Source: PALSA-660 sp036508875
GTDB lineage: Bacteria > Actinomycetota > Coriobacteriia > Anaerosomatales > PALSA-660
Assembly (NCBI GenBank): GCA_036508875.1
Contig: DATCGP010000003.1
Span: forward strand, 1 to 53,420
Length of the DNA stretch: 53,420 nt
Direction: 5' to 3'
This document shows, in pieces, positions 1 to 7,647 of the stretch (position 1 is the first letter of the stretch; each line of letters opens with the position of its first letter). The translations under genes were made by a program, and so were the position numbers. Under the pieces are notes generated by a model. It ran no database searches, was not told the DNA's origin, and worked only from the letters and a program-made list of their open reading frames with translations.

Positions 1-139
1 CCAGTGCGCTCGGCCCTGTCTTGACGGCCGCACCCGATGTACTCGATGTCTGGCCACATCCGGCGAGCAGAACCCCCGTCAACACGACCGCAACCAACAT
101 GAGCGATCCTGCGAGCCGATCTTGCCATTGTCTGTCCAT
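1..139 (-). CDS. Putative lipoprotein, N-terminus only (runs off the window)
   Basis: Only the first 46 residues are present. The start is ATG at 139, preceded by a GGAGAGGGG ribosome binding site about 5 nt upstream. The N-terminus has a short charged stretch, a hydrophobic segment and a lipobox (LLAGC) with the lipidated Cys near residue 28, followed by a Ser/Thr-rich linker, so the product should be exported and lipid-anchored to the outer face of the membrane. Function cannot be assigned. The GCGCGTATGC motif in its upstream region (about 195-205) also occurs at the promoters of element genes further right. Confidence 0.7.
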   Translation of the reverse strand, partial: MDRQWQDRLAGSLMLVAVVLTGVLLAGCGQTSSTSGAAVKTGPSAL

Positions 140-271
140 GCGTGCCCCTCTCCATGTCTAAAGGGGCCTTCGCCCAAGAGTGTTGAGCCGAGCATACGCG
201 CACCCGACCGGTAGTACATCCTCTGGCGGAAGTATGCGTCCGTCTATGGCCACGTCCCGTCAAGTGTATGG

Positions 272-299
272 AGGCCCCGGCTCTGCTGAGCCGGGGCCT
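272..299. terminator. Perfect 12-bp hairpin, copy of the tRNA-Val terminator
   Basis: AGGCCCCGGCTC, a 4-nt loop, then the exact reverse complement. It lies downstream of the methyltransferase gene (minus strand) and of the tRNA remnant at 311-344. It closely resembles the hairpin at 1387-1416 behind the intact tRNA-Val, so it looks like a duplicated tRNA terminator. Confidence 0.75.
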
Positions 300-310
300 T
301 CGTCAGATGC

Positions 311-344
311 TGGTGGGCCATCGTATACGAACTTGTAACCTAGC
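311..344 (-). pseudogene. Decayed 3' end of a tRNA-Val gene
   Basis: Read on the minus strand it holds a degraded T-arm (TAGGTTACAAGTTCG), then GGCCCACCAGCA and TGACGAAGGCCCCGGCTC. This tracks the 3' end of intact tRNA-Val(CAC) at 1428-1502 and its flank up to the terminator. Acceptor and T-arm pairing are broken and no 5' half is visible. It is most simply a duplicated tRNA 3' end of the type left by integration at a tRNA gene. Confidence 0.55.
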
Positions 345-400
345 GTCCGGCCGCGCAGGGTGCGAACCGGAGCGCCACCCCGCTGGAAGCGTTCGTTCGG

Positions 401-1273
401 CTATGCGCCCGACGCTCGCTTGTCCGCCACTGCCTTGCGCGCAATCACGAGCATTCCGGAGGGGTAGTTCAGCGCGTGAACCAGGGGAAGCGCCGCCGTG
501 AGCCCATACCTCATCGCCAGTTCGACCCACTTGAAGCCGAATCGGCGGACCCTCACCTCGTCGAACCCCGCGCGTCGCAGCAACTGGGCGATGTTCCGGT
601 CGTCGAAATACGAAAGGTGCGCTGGGGGATCCAAGTAGTACCAGTCGAGTCCCGTCCTCTTCGCCGTGATCGACCTCGCGTTGCCGGTCGACAGCAGGAG
701 GTGCCCACCGGGGGCAAGCAGATCGCATATCGCTGTGACGAACGACACAGGGTCCGCGACGTGCTCGATGACCTCGATTGCGATCGCCAAGTCGAAGGTG
801 CTCTCGCTTCGGAAGTCCTCAACGCGTCCGTTGAAGGTGGGGATGCCAGCTGCGTTGAGGCGCTCCGAGGCAAGCGCGGAGATCTCGACACACTGAAGCA
901 GTCGAGGTGAGCCGGCCGCAAACCGCTTGATCCAGCCCCCGCCCAAGCCGGGACCAATCTCAAGAATCGCCTGCGGATCGAGTGGATCAAGGTACTTGGC
1001 AATCACCCACTCATGGACGGGTGCCAGCGGCTGAGCTATCAGATCCGTCTCCGCGGCTTGGGCGGAACCGTATCCGTACGCCAGCTTGCCCTCGAAGTAG
1101 TCCCGCTCGTAGAAGTCAGCCAGCTGCTCGTCAGCCACGCCACTGGCAGCGATGAAGCCGCATGCGGGACATCTGAGGAGGCAGTAGGAGTTCACAGTTC
1201 CGTGCTCAACAAGCCCATCCTGCCCGCAGACTGCGCATATCCGTGCCGCGATCGCCACCTGCTCGCTCCTCAT
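401..1273 (-). CDS. Class I SAM-dependent methyltransferase with N-terminal zinc-binding motif
   Basis: A 290-residue protein. Near the N-terminus are two Cys pairs (CAVC and CPAC, about 25 residues apart) that probably bind zinc. They are followed by a Rossmann methyltransferase fold with the SAM-binding glycine motif ILEIGPGLGGG, an acidic post-beta-2 region (CVEIS), and FDLAIAIEVIEHV as motif II. This layout is common in methyltransferases of sugar or surface-polymer biosynthesis; the substrate here is unknown. ATG at 1273 was chosen over longer in-frame options because homology-like sequence begins there and GGGGCG lies 5 nt upstream. The gene stands alone between tRNA-Val and a decayed copy of its 3' end, which suggests acquisition by integration. 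Confidence 0.8.
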   Translation of the reverse strand: MRSEQVAIAARICAVCGQDGLVEHGTVNSYCLLRCPACGFIAASGVADEQLADFYERDYFEGKLAYGYGSAQAAETDLIAQPLAPVHEWVIAKYLDPLDPQAILEIGPGLGGGWIKRFAAGSPRLLQCVEISALASERLNAAGIPTFNGRVEDFRSESTFDLAIAIEVIEHVADPVSFVTAICDLLAPGGHLLLSTGNARSITAKRTGLDWYYLDPPAHLSYFDDRNIAQLLRRAGFDEVRVRRFGFKWVELAMRYGLTAALPLVHALNYPSGMLVIARKAVADKRASGA

Positions 1274-1386
1274 CGTTCGCCCCATCCGCACCCGTGCAGA
1301 GTCCCACTGCGGTGCGTCTCGCGATGGATGAATCGTCGCACCTAGCGCGCAATCCCTATCCATGGACAGCCGATTCAACATAGCAG

Positions 1387-1416
1387 AAGGCCCCGACTCT
1401 GAATGAGCCGGGGCCT
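1387..1416 (-). terminator. Hairpin downstream of tRNA-Val
   Basis: A 13-bp stem (AAGGCCCCGACTC / GAGCCGGGGCCTT, one A-C mismatch) with a short loop begins 11 nt past the tRNA 3' end and is followed on the minus strand by CTGC. It probably terminates the tRNA-Val transcript. Confidence 0.7.
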
Positions 1417-1427
1417 TCGTCATGTGC

Positions 1428-1502
1428 TGGTGGGCGATGTAGGATTTGAACCTACGACTTCTTCCGTGTGAAGGAAGCGCTCTCCCCCTGAGCTAATCGC
1501 CC
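1428..1502 (-). tRNA. tRNA-Val (anticodon CAC)
   Basis: 75 nt including an encoded CCA. Acceptor GGGCGAT pairs with ATCGCCC, the D-arm is TAGCTCAGGGGGAGAGC, the anticodon stem is CTTCC/GGAAG with loop TTCACAC (anticodon CAC), and the T-arm GTAGG TTCAAAT CCTAC is perfect. It reads GUG valine codons. A decayed copy of its 3' end sits at 311-344. Confidence 0.95.
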
Positions 1503-1597
1503 GATTGTTCGCTCGCGCCTCGAAGGGGCCGAGAGCGCAAGCGGTATTGTTCCACATCGCCCGTCCGCGGTGAAGCCCTGCGCCGGGAGCGCTGCGG

Positions 1598-2749
1598 CTA
1601 CTTGCCCTCCAGGTAGGACATGACACCACCGGCGATCCCGTCGGCGATCCTCTGCTGGTAGGCCACCGTGGCGATCAGACGGTCCTCCGCAGCGTTGGAC
1701 AGGTAGCCGCACTCGACTATGACCGACGGCCGCTTCGAGTAGTTGAAACCGGCCATGAGGCTGCTGCCGTCGATCCCCTGCGACGACGCTGCAGTCGCGG
1801 CCACCACGGCCGCCTGAATCGCCTCAGCGGCCTTCTTGCTCGCAGCGGAAATCGGCGTGACCCACGGATTGCCGTCGGGGTACAGCGTCAGTATCCCGTG
1901 GACCGCGTCGTCGGTGCTCCCGTTGAGATGGACCCGTACCACGAGATCGGCCTTCGCATCGTTGCCTATCGCCGCGCGCTTCGAGTTCGGGATGTCCACG
2001 TTGTTCGTCGTGCGCACCATGACAACCTTGACGCCCCGTGCGACAAGGGCGTCTCGCAGCTTCAGCGAGATCGCCAGGGTCTGCTTGTACTCGGGGATCC
2101 GCGTGGCCACGCCGGTCGCGCCGCCGGCTACCTTCGGCTTGCGTTCGGTCGATCCGGGCCCGATCGGCTCCAGCGCGAGGTTGGCCTTCTGCTGGTGCCC
2201 GGCGTCGATCACGACCACGTACTGCACGACGACAGGAGCAGACTGCGCCTGGTAGGTGACCACGACTTGCGCGCCTGGGCTCACGAGAGCATTGGGCAAC
2301 GGCCACTGCGAGATCACCAGACCCGGCTCGATCCCTGCAACAGCAGGGTCGGCCACTCGCGTCTGCACGGTGAGGCCTGCCGCACCGAGCAACGCCTCAG
2401 CCACCTGGATCGACTTACCGGTCAAGACGGGGACCTCGATGTCCGCCGCGCTCGCCGTACCATCCAGGGAGCCTGTCGCAGTAAGGCTCGCGCTGCCGTC
2501 TTGCGAGGAGATCGAATTGGCCGGGAGGGGTCCGGAGACCTCTCCACCGATCCTTGGTGCCGCGCGTCCCAAGCCCAGGGAGCCCGCGGCCCAAACCACA
2601 AGGCCGCCCGCAACGATCAGCAGCGCGACGATGACCAGCGCCGTGCGCATGTTGGTGCGCAAGCGACGGCGCGCGAACCGCTGCGCCCTCGACCTGGTGC
2701 CATCGGTGGCGGAGCCCGCCGACCTTCGCCTCGCTGCGCTCGTGACCAT
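1598..2749 (-). CDS. N-acetylmuramoyl-L-alanine amidase (amidase_3) with PASTA domain
   Basis: A 383-residue protein. It has a basic cytoplasmic N-terminus, one membrane anchor (about residues 35-55), a Ser/Thr/Ala linker, a PASTA domain (IEVPVLTGKSIQVAEALLG onward) and a C-terminal zinc amidase. Zinc and catalytic residues are visible: His in VIDAGHQ, Glu in RIPEYKQ, His in VVRVHLNGS and Glu in VIVECGYLSN. It should cut the amide bond between MurNAc and L-Ala of the peptide stem, with PASTA contacting peptidoglycan. The start at 2749 has GGGGAG very close by; ATG at 2650 would omit much of the basic tail. The attL end of the mobile element lies only 17 bp upstream, so its native promoter region was probably separated from it by integration. 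Confidence 0.9.
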   Translation of the reverse strand: MVTSAARRRSAGSATDGTRSRAQRFARRRLRTNMRTALVIVALLIVAGGLVVWAAGSLGLGRAAPRIGGEVSGPLPANSISSQDGSASLTATGSLDGTASAADIEVPVLTGKSIQVAEALLGAAGLTVQTRVADPAVAGIEPGLVISQWPLPNALVSPGAQVVVTYQAQSAPVVVQYVVVIDAGHQQKANLALEPIGPGSTERKPKVAGGATGVATRIPEYKQTLAISLKLRDALVARGVKVVMVRTTNNVDIPNSKRAAIGNDAKADLVVRVHLNGSTDDAVHGILTLYPDGNPWVTPISAASKKAAEAIQAAVVAATAASSQGIDGSSLMAGFNYSKRPSVIVECGYLSNAAEDRLIATVAYQQRIADGIAGGVMSYLEGK

Positions 2750-2766
2750 GCTCCCCGATGAGATGT

Positions 2767-2814
2767 TGGTGGGCCCGGCAGGATTCGAACCTGCAACCAA
2801 GGGATTATGAGTCC
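2767..2814. repeat. attL (48-bp direct repeat, 3' fragment of tRNA-Ile2)
   Basis: Identical base for base to 13277-13324. It covers the 3' half of tRNA-Ile2 from the anticodon region through CCA. The bases just outside differ (2766 versus 13276, 2815 versus 13325), which defines the limits of identity. The tRNA 5' half is absent here, so this copy is non-functional as a tRNA. Confidence 0.95.
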
Positions 2815-2931
2815 GAAAAGGCCCGTATCGGACAGTCTAGACGAGTCCCGTCCGGACACATATTCGGGCAGGTCAGAGGTGGTGTGTGGGGTCTGTTCGG
2901 CTCCGTGGAGTTCCGTCCCGTTTCGACACGC

Positions 2932-2962
2932 GCGGCGGATACATGGCGGATTTATGGCGGAT
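2932..2962 (+). repeat. Three 11-bp-spaced repeats, probable integrase arm-type sites (left)
   Basis: GCGGCGGAT, ATGGCGGAT and ATGGCGGAT start at 2932, 2943 and 2954, one helical turn apart. The last two match the pair at 13198-13217 by the other attachment site, in the same orientation. Short phased repeats flanking the core att site are the usual arm sites of lambda-type tyrosine recombinases. The rest of 2815-3064 shows no convincing gene. Confidence 0.65.
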
Positions 2963-3064
2963 GCACAGAGGGCGACGGATGCCAGATACTCCCCGTACCG
3001 CCCAGCAGTAATCACCCGGCACCGCCGGCATGCTCCACTCGGGGAGCCCGCGAGCAACCGGTTC

Positions 3065-4393
3065 TTAGCTGATTTCTCGTTGCTCGTCGGGCCAGTAACC
3101 TACGCTCTGCAGATACTCGGTCGACTCCACCTGCTCCGCAAACTCGAGAAGGTTGCCCATTCTGGAGAGCAGCGCCTCCCGCACCTCACTCGCGCTTGCG
3201 AAGAAGAACTCCTTGCGAGCATTGGCATGGTTGAGCCGGCGCGCGGCGAAGTGCTGGTGCAGGTCGGTCTCAAGTGTTACCGCATCTTCAGAGAAGAAGA
3301 GAGCGTGCACATCGAAGCGGAAGGGAACGGACGCACCGCCTAGTTCGTTGACTCGGTCGAGTGGCTTCAGACGGCGGGTTAGACCGATCTTCATGACGTT
3401 GGGCCCAAAGGCGCCTCGATTTGAGATGACATAGACGTAGCCAGCTCTGATATTGGCTGCCCGGAAGTCGTTCTGGGCAATCGCGCCATCGATCTCAGCG
3501 AGCTTCTGCTCCAATTCGGGGTCAGATGATCCGGCGCTGTGCAGCGACTCCAAGGCATTGAGTATGTGAGTGCGTTCCTTGGTGAGCCTGGATCGCTCCT
3601 CCTCGAGCTCGGCTGCAACCTTTGCCTCTTCACGGAGACGCGCCCGCTCCTCGATAGCTGCTTCACGCTCTTCTTGCTTCCTCATCAAGTAGTCAGCGGT
3701 GAGCTCCAGTTCTTCAAGACGCAGTTCGTGGTACGGATCGCTGATGTGCATCTGCATCATGCTGCCGAGCCGCATGATGGCGGTGCGCGACGCCTCAATC
3801 CTCCGCTTCGCAGTCACAACGTTGCCAGCGCGCAAGGAGCGCAGACTGTTGTCCACCTCTGCGTTGTAGGCCCGCAGCATCAACTTCGCCAAGTCGTTCA
3901 CCATCCGCTGGCCCTTTGCCAGCGAATTGTCAAAGGTGAACGTCTTGGACGTCTCGATCGCCCCGTTGGACTTCACAAGGTCCGCGATGCGCGTGTCTAG
4001 CTCAGCCAAACGGTCTCTATACGCGGCTGCATCCTCCAGCGGGTGGTGATACCTGTAGATCCCGACTTCCTGAAGGACGAGTTCATCATCAAGCACCACG
4101 ATCTCAGGCCCGGACCTCAGCGCATCCAGTTCAGCTCGCAGAGCCGCATTCTCCGCCTCCAGCTGAGCCACCCTTCCATCGGGAGCTGCGGAGGGCGGGG
4201 CAGACGTGCTGGTCGCTGCGGGGACAGATCGCGGCGTTTCCTCGGGGTTCAAGTCGTTCGGTAGCCAGAGCTGCCATCCCTCAGGCGGGTTCGGCCACGA
4301 CGGATCAGGCGACCAGCCTTTGGGTGGCACCCACCCATCGGGAGGTTTCGGCCATCCAGGCGGCGGATTGAAGACGGTTCCGTCGGCGGTCAT
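3065..4393 (-). CDS. DUF4041 / GIY-YIG (T5orf172/MUG113-type) nuclease-like protein
   Basis: 442 residues in four parts. (1) Pro/Trp repeats (PPGWPKPP, PPKGW, PEGWQLW, about 10-43). (2) A linker and a short coiled coil (about 74-93). (3) A DUF4041 domain (about 97-245; LDDELVLQEVGIYRY) running into a charged coiled coil (about 236-285). (4) A C-terminal GIY-YIG domain (about 318-415) with GYVYVIS, K335-IGLTR, an Arg in DRVNELGG and the catalytic-type Glu in TLETDLHQHF, so the nuclease site looks intact. ATG at 4393 overlaps the stop of the upstream gene (ATGA), implying translational coupling. The family recurs in phages and mobile elements. A DNA- or RNA-cutting role in defence or element biology is inferred, not shown. 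Confidence 0.85.
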   Translation of the reverse strand: MTADGTVFNPPPGWPKPPDGWVPPKGWSPDPSWPNPPEGWQLWLPNDLNPEETPRSVPAATSTSAPPSAAPDGRVAQLEAENAALRAELDALRSGPEIVVLDDELVLQEVGIYRYHHPLEDAAAYRDRLAELDTRIADLVKSNGAIETSKTFTFDNSLAKGQRMVNDLAKLMLRAYNAEVDNSLRSLRAGNVVTAKRRIEASRTAIMRLGSMMQMHISDPYHELRLEELELTADYLMRKQEEREAAIEERARLREEAKVAAELEEERSRLTKERTHILNALESLHSAGSSDPELEQKLAEIDGAIAQNDFRAANIRAGYVYVISNRGAFGPNVMKIGLTRRLKPLDRVNELGGASVPFRFDVHALFFSEDAVTLETDLHQHFAARRLNHANARKEFFFASASEVREALLSRMGNLLEFAEQVESTEYLQSVGYWPDEQREIS

Positions 4394-5652
4394 GAGTGTC
4401 GGATTCCAGAAGCGTTTGCGGGGATGAGGTCGTAGGGGCTCTTGGATACCGATGCGCCAAGGCGCCCCAGCGCCGCCGCAGGGACCACGTTGGAAAGGTC
4501 CAACTCGGCGAACGAGTCCCGCTCGACACCCGCCGCAACGAATGGAATATAGACCTCCCGGCCAGTTGCCGGATCGATGGTTTCCGTTCCGACCTCCAAC
4601 GAGATCGTCTTGATGAGCCCCCGAGTATCGGCCCCGAACACCTCGTGAAGGGACCGCAGCGCCACTTGGTGGACAGCGCCGACGTATCGATCCTTGCACG
4701 CCTTCTGGGAGAGCGAGGACGCGACGATCTCGTCAGCAGATTTCGCGTACTTGTATGCGCTCGTAGTGAGCACTTTGTCAGGGCCGGGCATCAGCACTCG
4801 CAACCGGAGTTCCGCGGTTGCCCCGTCGAACGCGACATGGCGTTCGGCAGGAAAGCACGGCGGGTACGGCGACTTGGAAAAGACAATCGACACGTACTCT
4901 TCGACCGCATCAGCGGTTCCATAGCCGAGATTCGCAATGAGCTTCTCTAAGGCATCGTTGTGTTCGGCCACCTGCTCCTCCCTGGCCGCGCATTCCGCGG
5001 CGTACCGAGCACGCTCTATCTCGAGTACTTGGACACGCTTGGCCTCGGATTCGGCATACTGCCCGGCGGCGGCCTGACGCGCCGATTCGTTATGAGCCAG
5101 CCCCGACCTCCACTCCGCTACTGCCTCCTCATGAGCGGCGACGGCTGTGGCAACCGCCCTTTCATGGCCCTTCTTGCCGAACGCCGCCAAGATCCCCTTG
5201 GGCGGAGCAGGCGGGGCAAAGACAGGCTCGGGCGCGTCAACGACTGGGACCGGCATAGGGATCGGCGTCTCGAGATCGGTTCGGTCAAACGGAGGATGCG
5301 TAGCGACCGCACGCATGTCTGCCAAGTTGACAACCACGTCGGCGCTCAGGACGGCGGCCAGCAGCGAGTCAACAGCCTCGTACATCTGCAGCAGCTCGGA
5401 GTTTTGCCTCTCAGCCTCAGCCGCCATCGCGGCGCTATGTGCTTCCTGAGCCTCTTTAGCAAGACGCTTCTGTTCAGCAACATTGGCGCGAGAGAGTTGC
5501 GTTGCCGAGCGTTCCTGCGCCCTTCTTGCTTGCTCAGCCGCGCGGATGGCAGCATTGTTCGCTTGCTCCGCCTGCCGTGCTCGTCGCGCTTGCTCTCTTG
5601 CTGCAGCCTCCGCTTGGCGCTGGAGCTCAGCGAAGAAACCGCCCTTCGCCAT
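4390..5652 (-). CDS. Coiled-coil protein resembling the non-nuclease half of Mrr-type restriction-system proteins
   Basis: 420 residues. There is an Ala/Arg/Gln/Glu-rich coiled coil (about 8-90), a Pro-rich linker (about 130-150), a second helical region (about 160-240) and a C-terminal alpha/beta domain (about 248-412) ending in SVSKSPYDLIP. From memory, actinobacterial restriction-system proteins have the same N-terminal coil and alpha/beta domain, with an SKSP motif just before their Mrr endonuclease domain. Here the protein stops at that point and the ATGA-overlapping next gene encodes a GIY-YIG nuclease instead. The start has a strong GAGGGGAG site and the shared promoter at 5711-5733. 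No transmembrane segment is visible. Function is unproven; a recognition or sensor role is inferred. Confidence 0.75.
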   Translation of the reverse strand: MAKGGFFAELQRQAEAAAREQARRARQAEQANNAAIRAAEQARRAQERSATQLSRANVAEQKRLAKEAQEAHSAAMAAEAERQNSELLQMYEAVDSLLAAVLSADVVVNLADMRAVATHPPFDRTDLETPIPMPVPVVDAPEPVFAPPAPPKGILAAFGKKGHERAVATAVAAHEEAVAEWRSGLAHNESARQAAAGQYAESEAKRVQVLEIERARYAAECAAREEQVAEHNDALEKLIANLGYGTADAVEEYVSIVFSKSPYPPCFPAERHVAFDGATAELRLRVLMPGPDKVLTTSAYKYAKSADEIVASSLSQKACKDRYVGAVHQVALRSLHEVFGADTRGLIKTISLEVGTETIDPATGREVYIPFVAAGVERDSFAELDLSNVVPAAALGRLGASVSKSPYDLIPANASGIRHS

Positions 5653-5710
5653 CAGTCACTCCCCTCGTGTTTGAGCGGCTCCTAGCCGCTACCCCGAGCG
5701 GGCCCCCTGC

Positions 5711-5733
5711 CCGAATACGCGCAGCCTAGCACT
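5711..5733 (-). promoter_or_regulatory. Extended -10 promoter of the coiled-coil/GIY-YIG pair
   Basis: On the minus strand it reads AGTGCTAGGCTGCGCGTATT: an extended -10 (TGCTAGGCT, fitting TGnTAnnnT) followed by GCGCGTATTCGGG. Near-identical copies lie at 6168-6189, 7462-7484 and 8802-8824, each upstream of one gene. Confidence 0.6.
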
Positions 5734-5788
5734 CGCCCGCCGCCTCTTCGCTACGCCCGCAGTTCGGTCACGCTGTTTGGCTCTTGCC

Positions 5789-6109
5789 CTACGGGGCGAT
5801 CGGCGGAGCAGGAACTGCCGGGGGCCTTGGCGCTGAACTCGGCCGCAAGGCGGCCGACAGCGAGGCTGTCTGCACAATCAGAAGACCTCCGAGCAGCACT
5901 CCCAAGGCCAGCAGAAGCTGGAAGATGCCCTCCAGCCACCCGTTGGTCTCCCAGCCGTTCACAACGGCCTGCTGAGGCGCACCCGTGGCGTTCGGGTTGT
6001 TGAGCGCGAAGTCCGCTTGCGTCTTGGTTGCGACGTTCTCCGCCTGCACGATGTATCCAACCCCGACAAGCAACAGGGCGACGGCAAGAGCTACAGCGAC
6101 CCACTTCAT
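5789..6109 (-). CDS. Small two-helix membrane protein, unknown function
   Basis: 106 residues. An N-terminal hydrophobic segment (MKWVAVALAVALLLVGVGY) comes first, then a polar extracytoplasmic-like stretch (about 25-50), a second membrane helix (about 55-75) and a Pro/Ala-rich C-terminal tail ending PAPPIAP. No family is recognised. ATG at 6109 has AGGGGG about 6 nt upstream. It has its own copy of the shared extended -10 promoter (6168-6189) and sits between the nuclease pair and the lipoprotein cluster in the element cargo. Confidence 0.65.
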   Translation of the reverse strand: MKWVAVALAVALLLVGVGYIVQAENVATKTQADFALNNPNATGAPQQAVVNGWETNGWLEGIFQLLLALGVLLGGLLIVQTASLSAALRPSSAPRPPAVPAPPIAP

Positions 6110-6167
6110 CTGAGTCCCCCTCGCATTCAAGCGGCAGACAGCCGCCAGTTCCCCGCGGGTCCCCGCC

Positions 6168-6189
6168 CGCATACGCGCAGCCTAGCACT
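6168..6189 (-). promoter_or_regulatory. Extended -10 promoter of the two-helix membrane protein
   Basis: Minus strand: AGTGCTAGGCTGCGCGTATG, containing TGCTAGGCT. Further upstream the sequence CCATGTCGG (about 6194-6204) is shared with the promoter at 7462-7484 at the same distance, so it may be the -35 region or an activator site. Confidence 0.6.
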
Positions 6190-6289
6190 GCCCTCCGACA
6201 TGGAATGGCCCCGCGTGGGAGAACCGTGGGGCCGTGACTCCATCTTCGCGCGGACGCCTATCCGGATCCCGACCGAAATCCGACCGCGC

Positions 6290-6712
6290 CTACTTCTGCG
6301 GCGGCAGGGTCTCCAGTGCGAGTTCAAGTTCCTTGGATATCGCGGGCTCGCCCTCTGCCAGTGTAGCGGCATTGTCTCCAAGGACTTGGCGCATCGTCCT
6401 GTCGCCCTTGTTCGAGGTGTAGACGGCGTCAGGCTTCTTCCGAGCAATCGCTATCACCGAGTCCTTCGTGGTGAGGAACACCGTGATTGTGTCCTGATCC
6501 ACAGTGGTCCCCCTGAGGTCAGCCAAGGCTACCGTGGCGGCGTTGTATTCGAAGGAGGCCACAGTGAGGTGTTCCATCTTGTCCAGTTGGGGTGCGACGG
6601 CAGGTGTCGATACCGTCGTCTCTTGCTGCGTTTGAGTGTTCCCCGCCGGAGGTCCACAGGACGTGAGCGCCAGCGCGACCAGCAGTACGGCAGCGACCGT
6701 GAGCTTCTTCAA
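6290..6712 (-). CDS. Lipoprotein, unknown function
   Basis: 140 residues with a signal peptide and lipobox (LALTSC, Cys about residue 19) and a polar linker, then a compact domain with no recognised family. The start is TTG at 6712; AGGGAGAG lies 6 nt upstream and the signal peptide begins immediately (MKKLTVAAV), which supports it. It lies 39 bp downstream of the next lipoprotein gene (6752-7429), so they may be cotranscribed. Exported and membrane-anchored by prediction. Confidence 0.7.
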   Translation of the reverse strand: MKKLTVAAVLLVALALTSCGPPAGNTQTQQETTVSTPAVAPQLDKMEHLTVASFEYNAATVALADLRGTTVDQDTITVFLTTKDSVIAIARKKPDAVYTSNKGDRTMRQVLGDNAATLAEGEPAISKELELALETLPPQK

Positions 6713-6751
6713 CGTGATCTCTCCCTGCCCAACTTCCGGCGCGTCGCCCGT

Positions 6752-7429
6752 CTACTTCGCGCTCCCGTTACGGGAGATGGAATCAATCTGGAACTGCGGC
6801 ACGGTCGTTCTGCCGCCAGCCTGCGTGTCGTACGAATACGAACCCAGCACCGTCACCTTGGCCGTGAACAAGTCACCCACGACGTACTTCTTGAGTTGAC
6901 TGTCCGTACCGTTGAGAAACGCGGGCTGCGGATAGAACACGTACCCATACGACTTCCTGAGCTTCTTCGGACCCACGGCGGCGAGGAACATCTCGGTGCC
7001 GGTCGCGGCGTCGAACTGTGTGATCTGTCCGTAGATGTAGTACTTCTTGCCCACGTATGAATCGGGGTCCTTCGCCAGCAGTTTGAAGCCGCGAGTCGAG
7101 AGGTGCTCGTAGACCTTGGGCGTGGCCGCCTGCGCAGCGGCGAGCCTCGCGGTGAGGATCGCCTGCACTTCATCCCTCTGCTCGGAGGGCAGCGCATTGA
7201 GCGCCGTCGCCATCGCGCTCGTAGACGTGCCTTCAATCGAGTCAACGAACCCCTGCGCGTCAAATGCCAGTGCTGCGGTGGCCGGGTTGGCACCGCTCGC
7301 ATCAGTGCTGGGTGCCGCGGTTGCGGCGGTCGTCGACTGCGACGTCGACGGAGCAGTGCACCCCGAGGTGACGAAGAGACACGCTGCGATAAAGGCCAAC
7401 ACGACCAGATTGAGCAGACCGCGCTTCAT
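6752..7429 (-). CDS. Lipoprotein with a probable OB-fold-like C-terminal domain
   Basis: 225 residues. Signal peptide with lipobox FVTSGC (Cys about residue 24), a Ser/Thr/Ala linker (about 25-50), a helical middle region, and a C-terminal beta-rich domain starting near KDPDSYVGKKYYIYGQITQF. That phrase resembles OB-fold modules of bacterial lipoproteins (weight of the bound/exported unit family: weak recall). ATG at 7429 has GGGGAG 6 nt upstream. The gene has its own copy of the shared extended -10 promoter (7462-7484). Role unknown. Confidence 0.7.
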   Translation of the reverse strand: MKRGLLNLVVLAFIAACLFVTSGCTAPSTSQSTTAATAAPSTDASGANPATAALAFDAQGFVDSIEGTSTSAMATALNALPSEQRDEVQAILTARLAAAQAATPKVYEHLSTRGFKLLAKDPDSYVGKKYYIYGQITQFDAATGTEMFLAAVGPKKLRKSYGYVFYPQPAFLNGTDSQLKKYVVGDLFTAKVTVLGSYSYDTQAGGRTTVPQFQIDSISRNGSAK

Positions 7430-7461
7430 CAGGACTCCCCTGTTCCCCCGCGAGCCCCTAC

Positions 7462-7484
7462 CCACATACGCGCAGACTACCACT
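7462..7484 (-). promoter_or_regulatory. Extended -10 promoter of the OB-like lipoprotein
   Basis: Minus strand: AGTGGTAGTCTGCGCGTATG, with TGGTAGTCT as extended -10. Upstream CCATGTCGG is shared with the 6168-6189 copy. The rest of 7485-7647 shows no gene. Confidence 0.55.
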
Positions 7485-7647
7485 CGGCACCGACATGGAG
7501 CGGCCCCGCATGGTGTAGAGGAGTGCAGGGCCGGATCCATCGCAGCGAGGTGGTCTCTTACCGATTCCCGATCGAACCCCTGCCGGGAGCCATCGAGATG
7601 AGAACCACTGCCCGTATTGCGCGCGTCCATCAGCGCACCATGCCTAC

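Noticed and set aside
2807..3343. Long plus-strand open frame at the left end of the element
   Set aside because: It starts inside attL, runs antisense into the GIY-YIG gene and has no recognisable domain; treated as a chance frame in GC-rich DNA.
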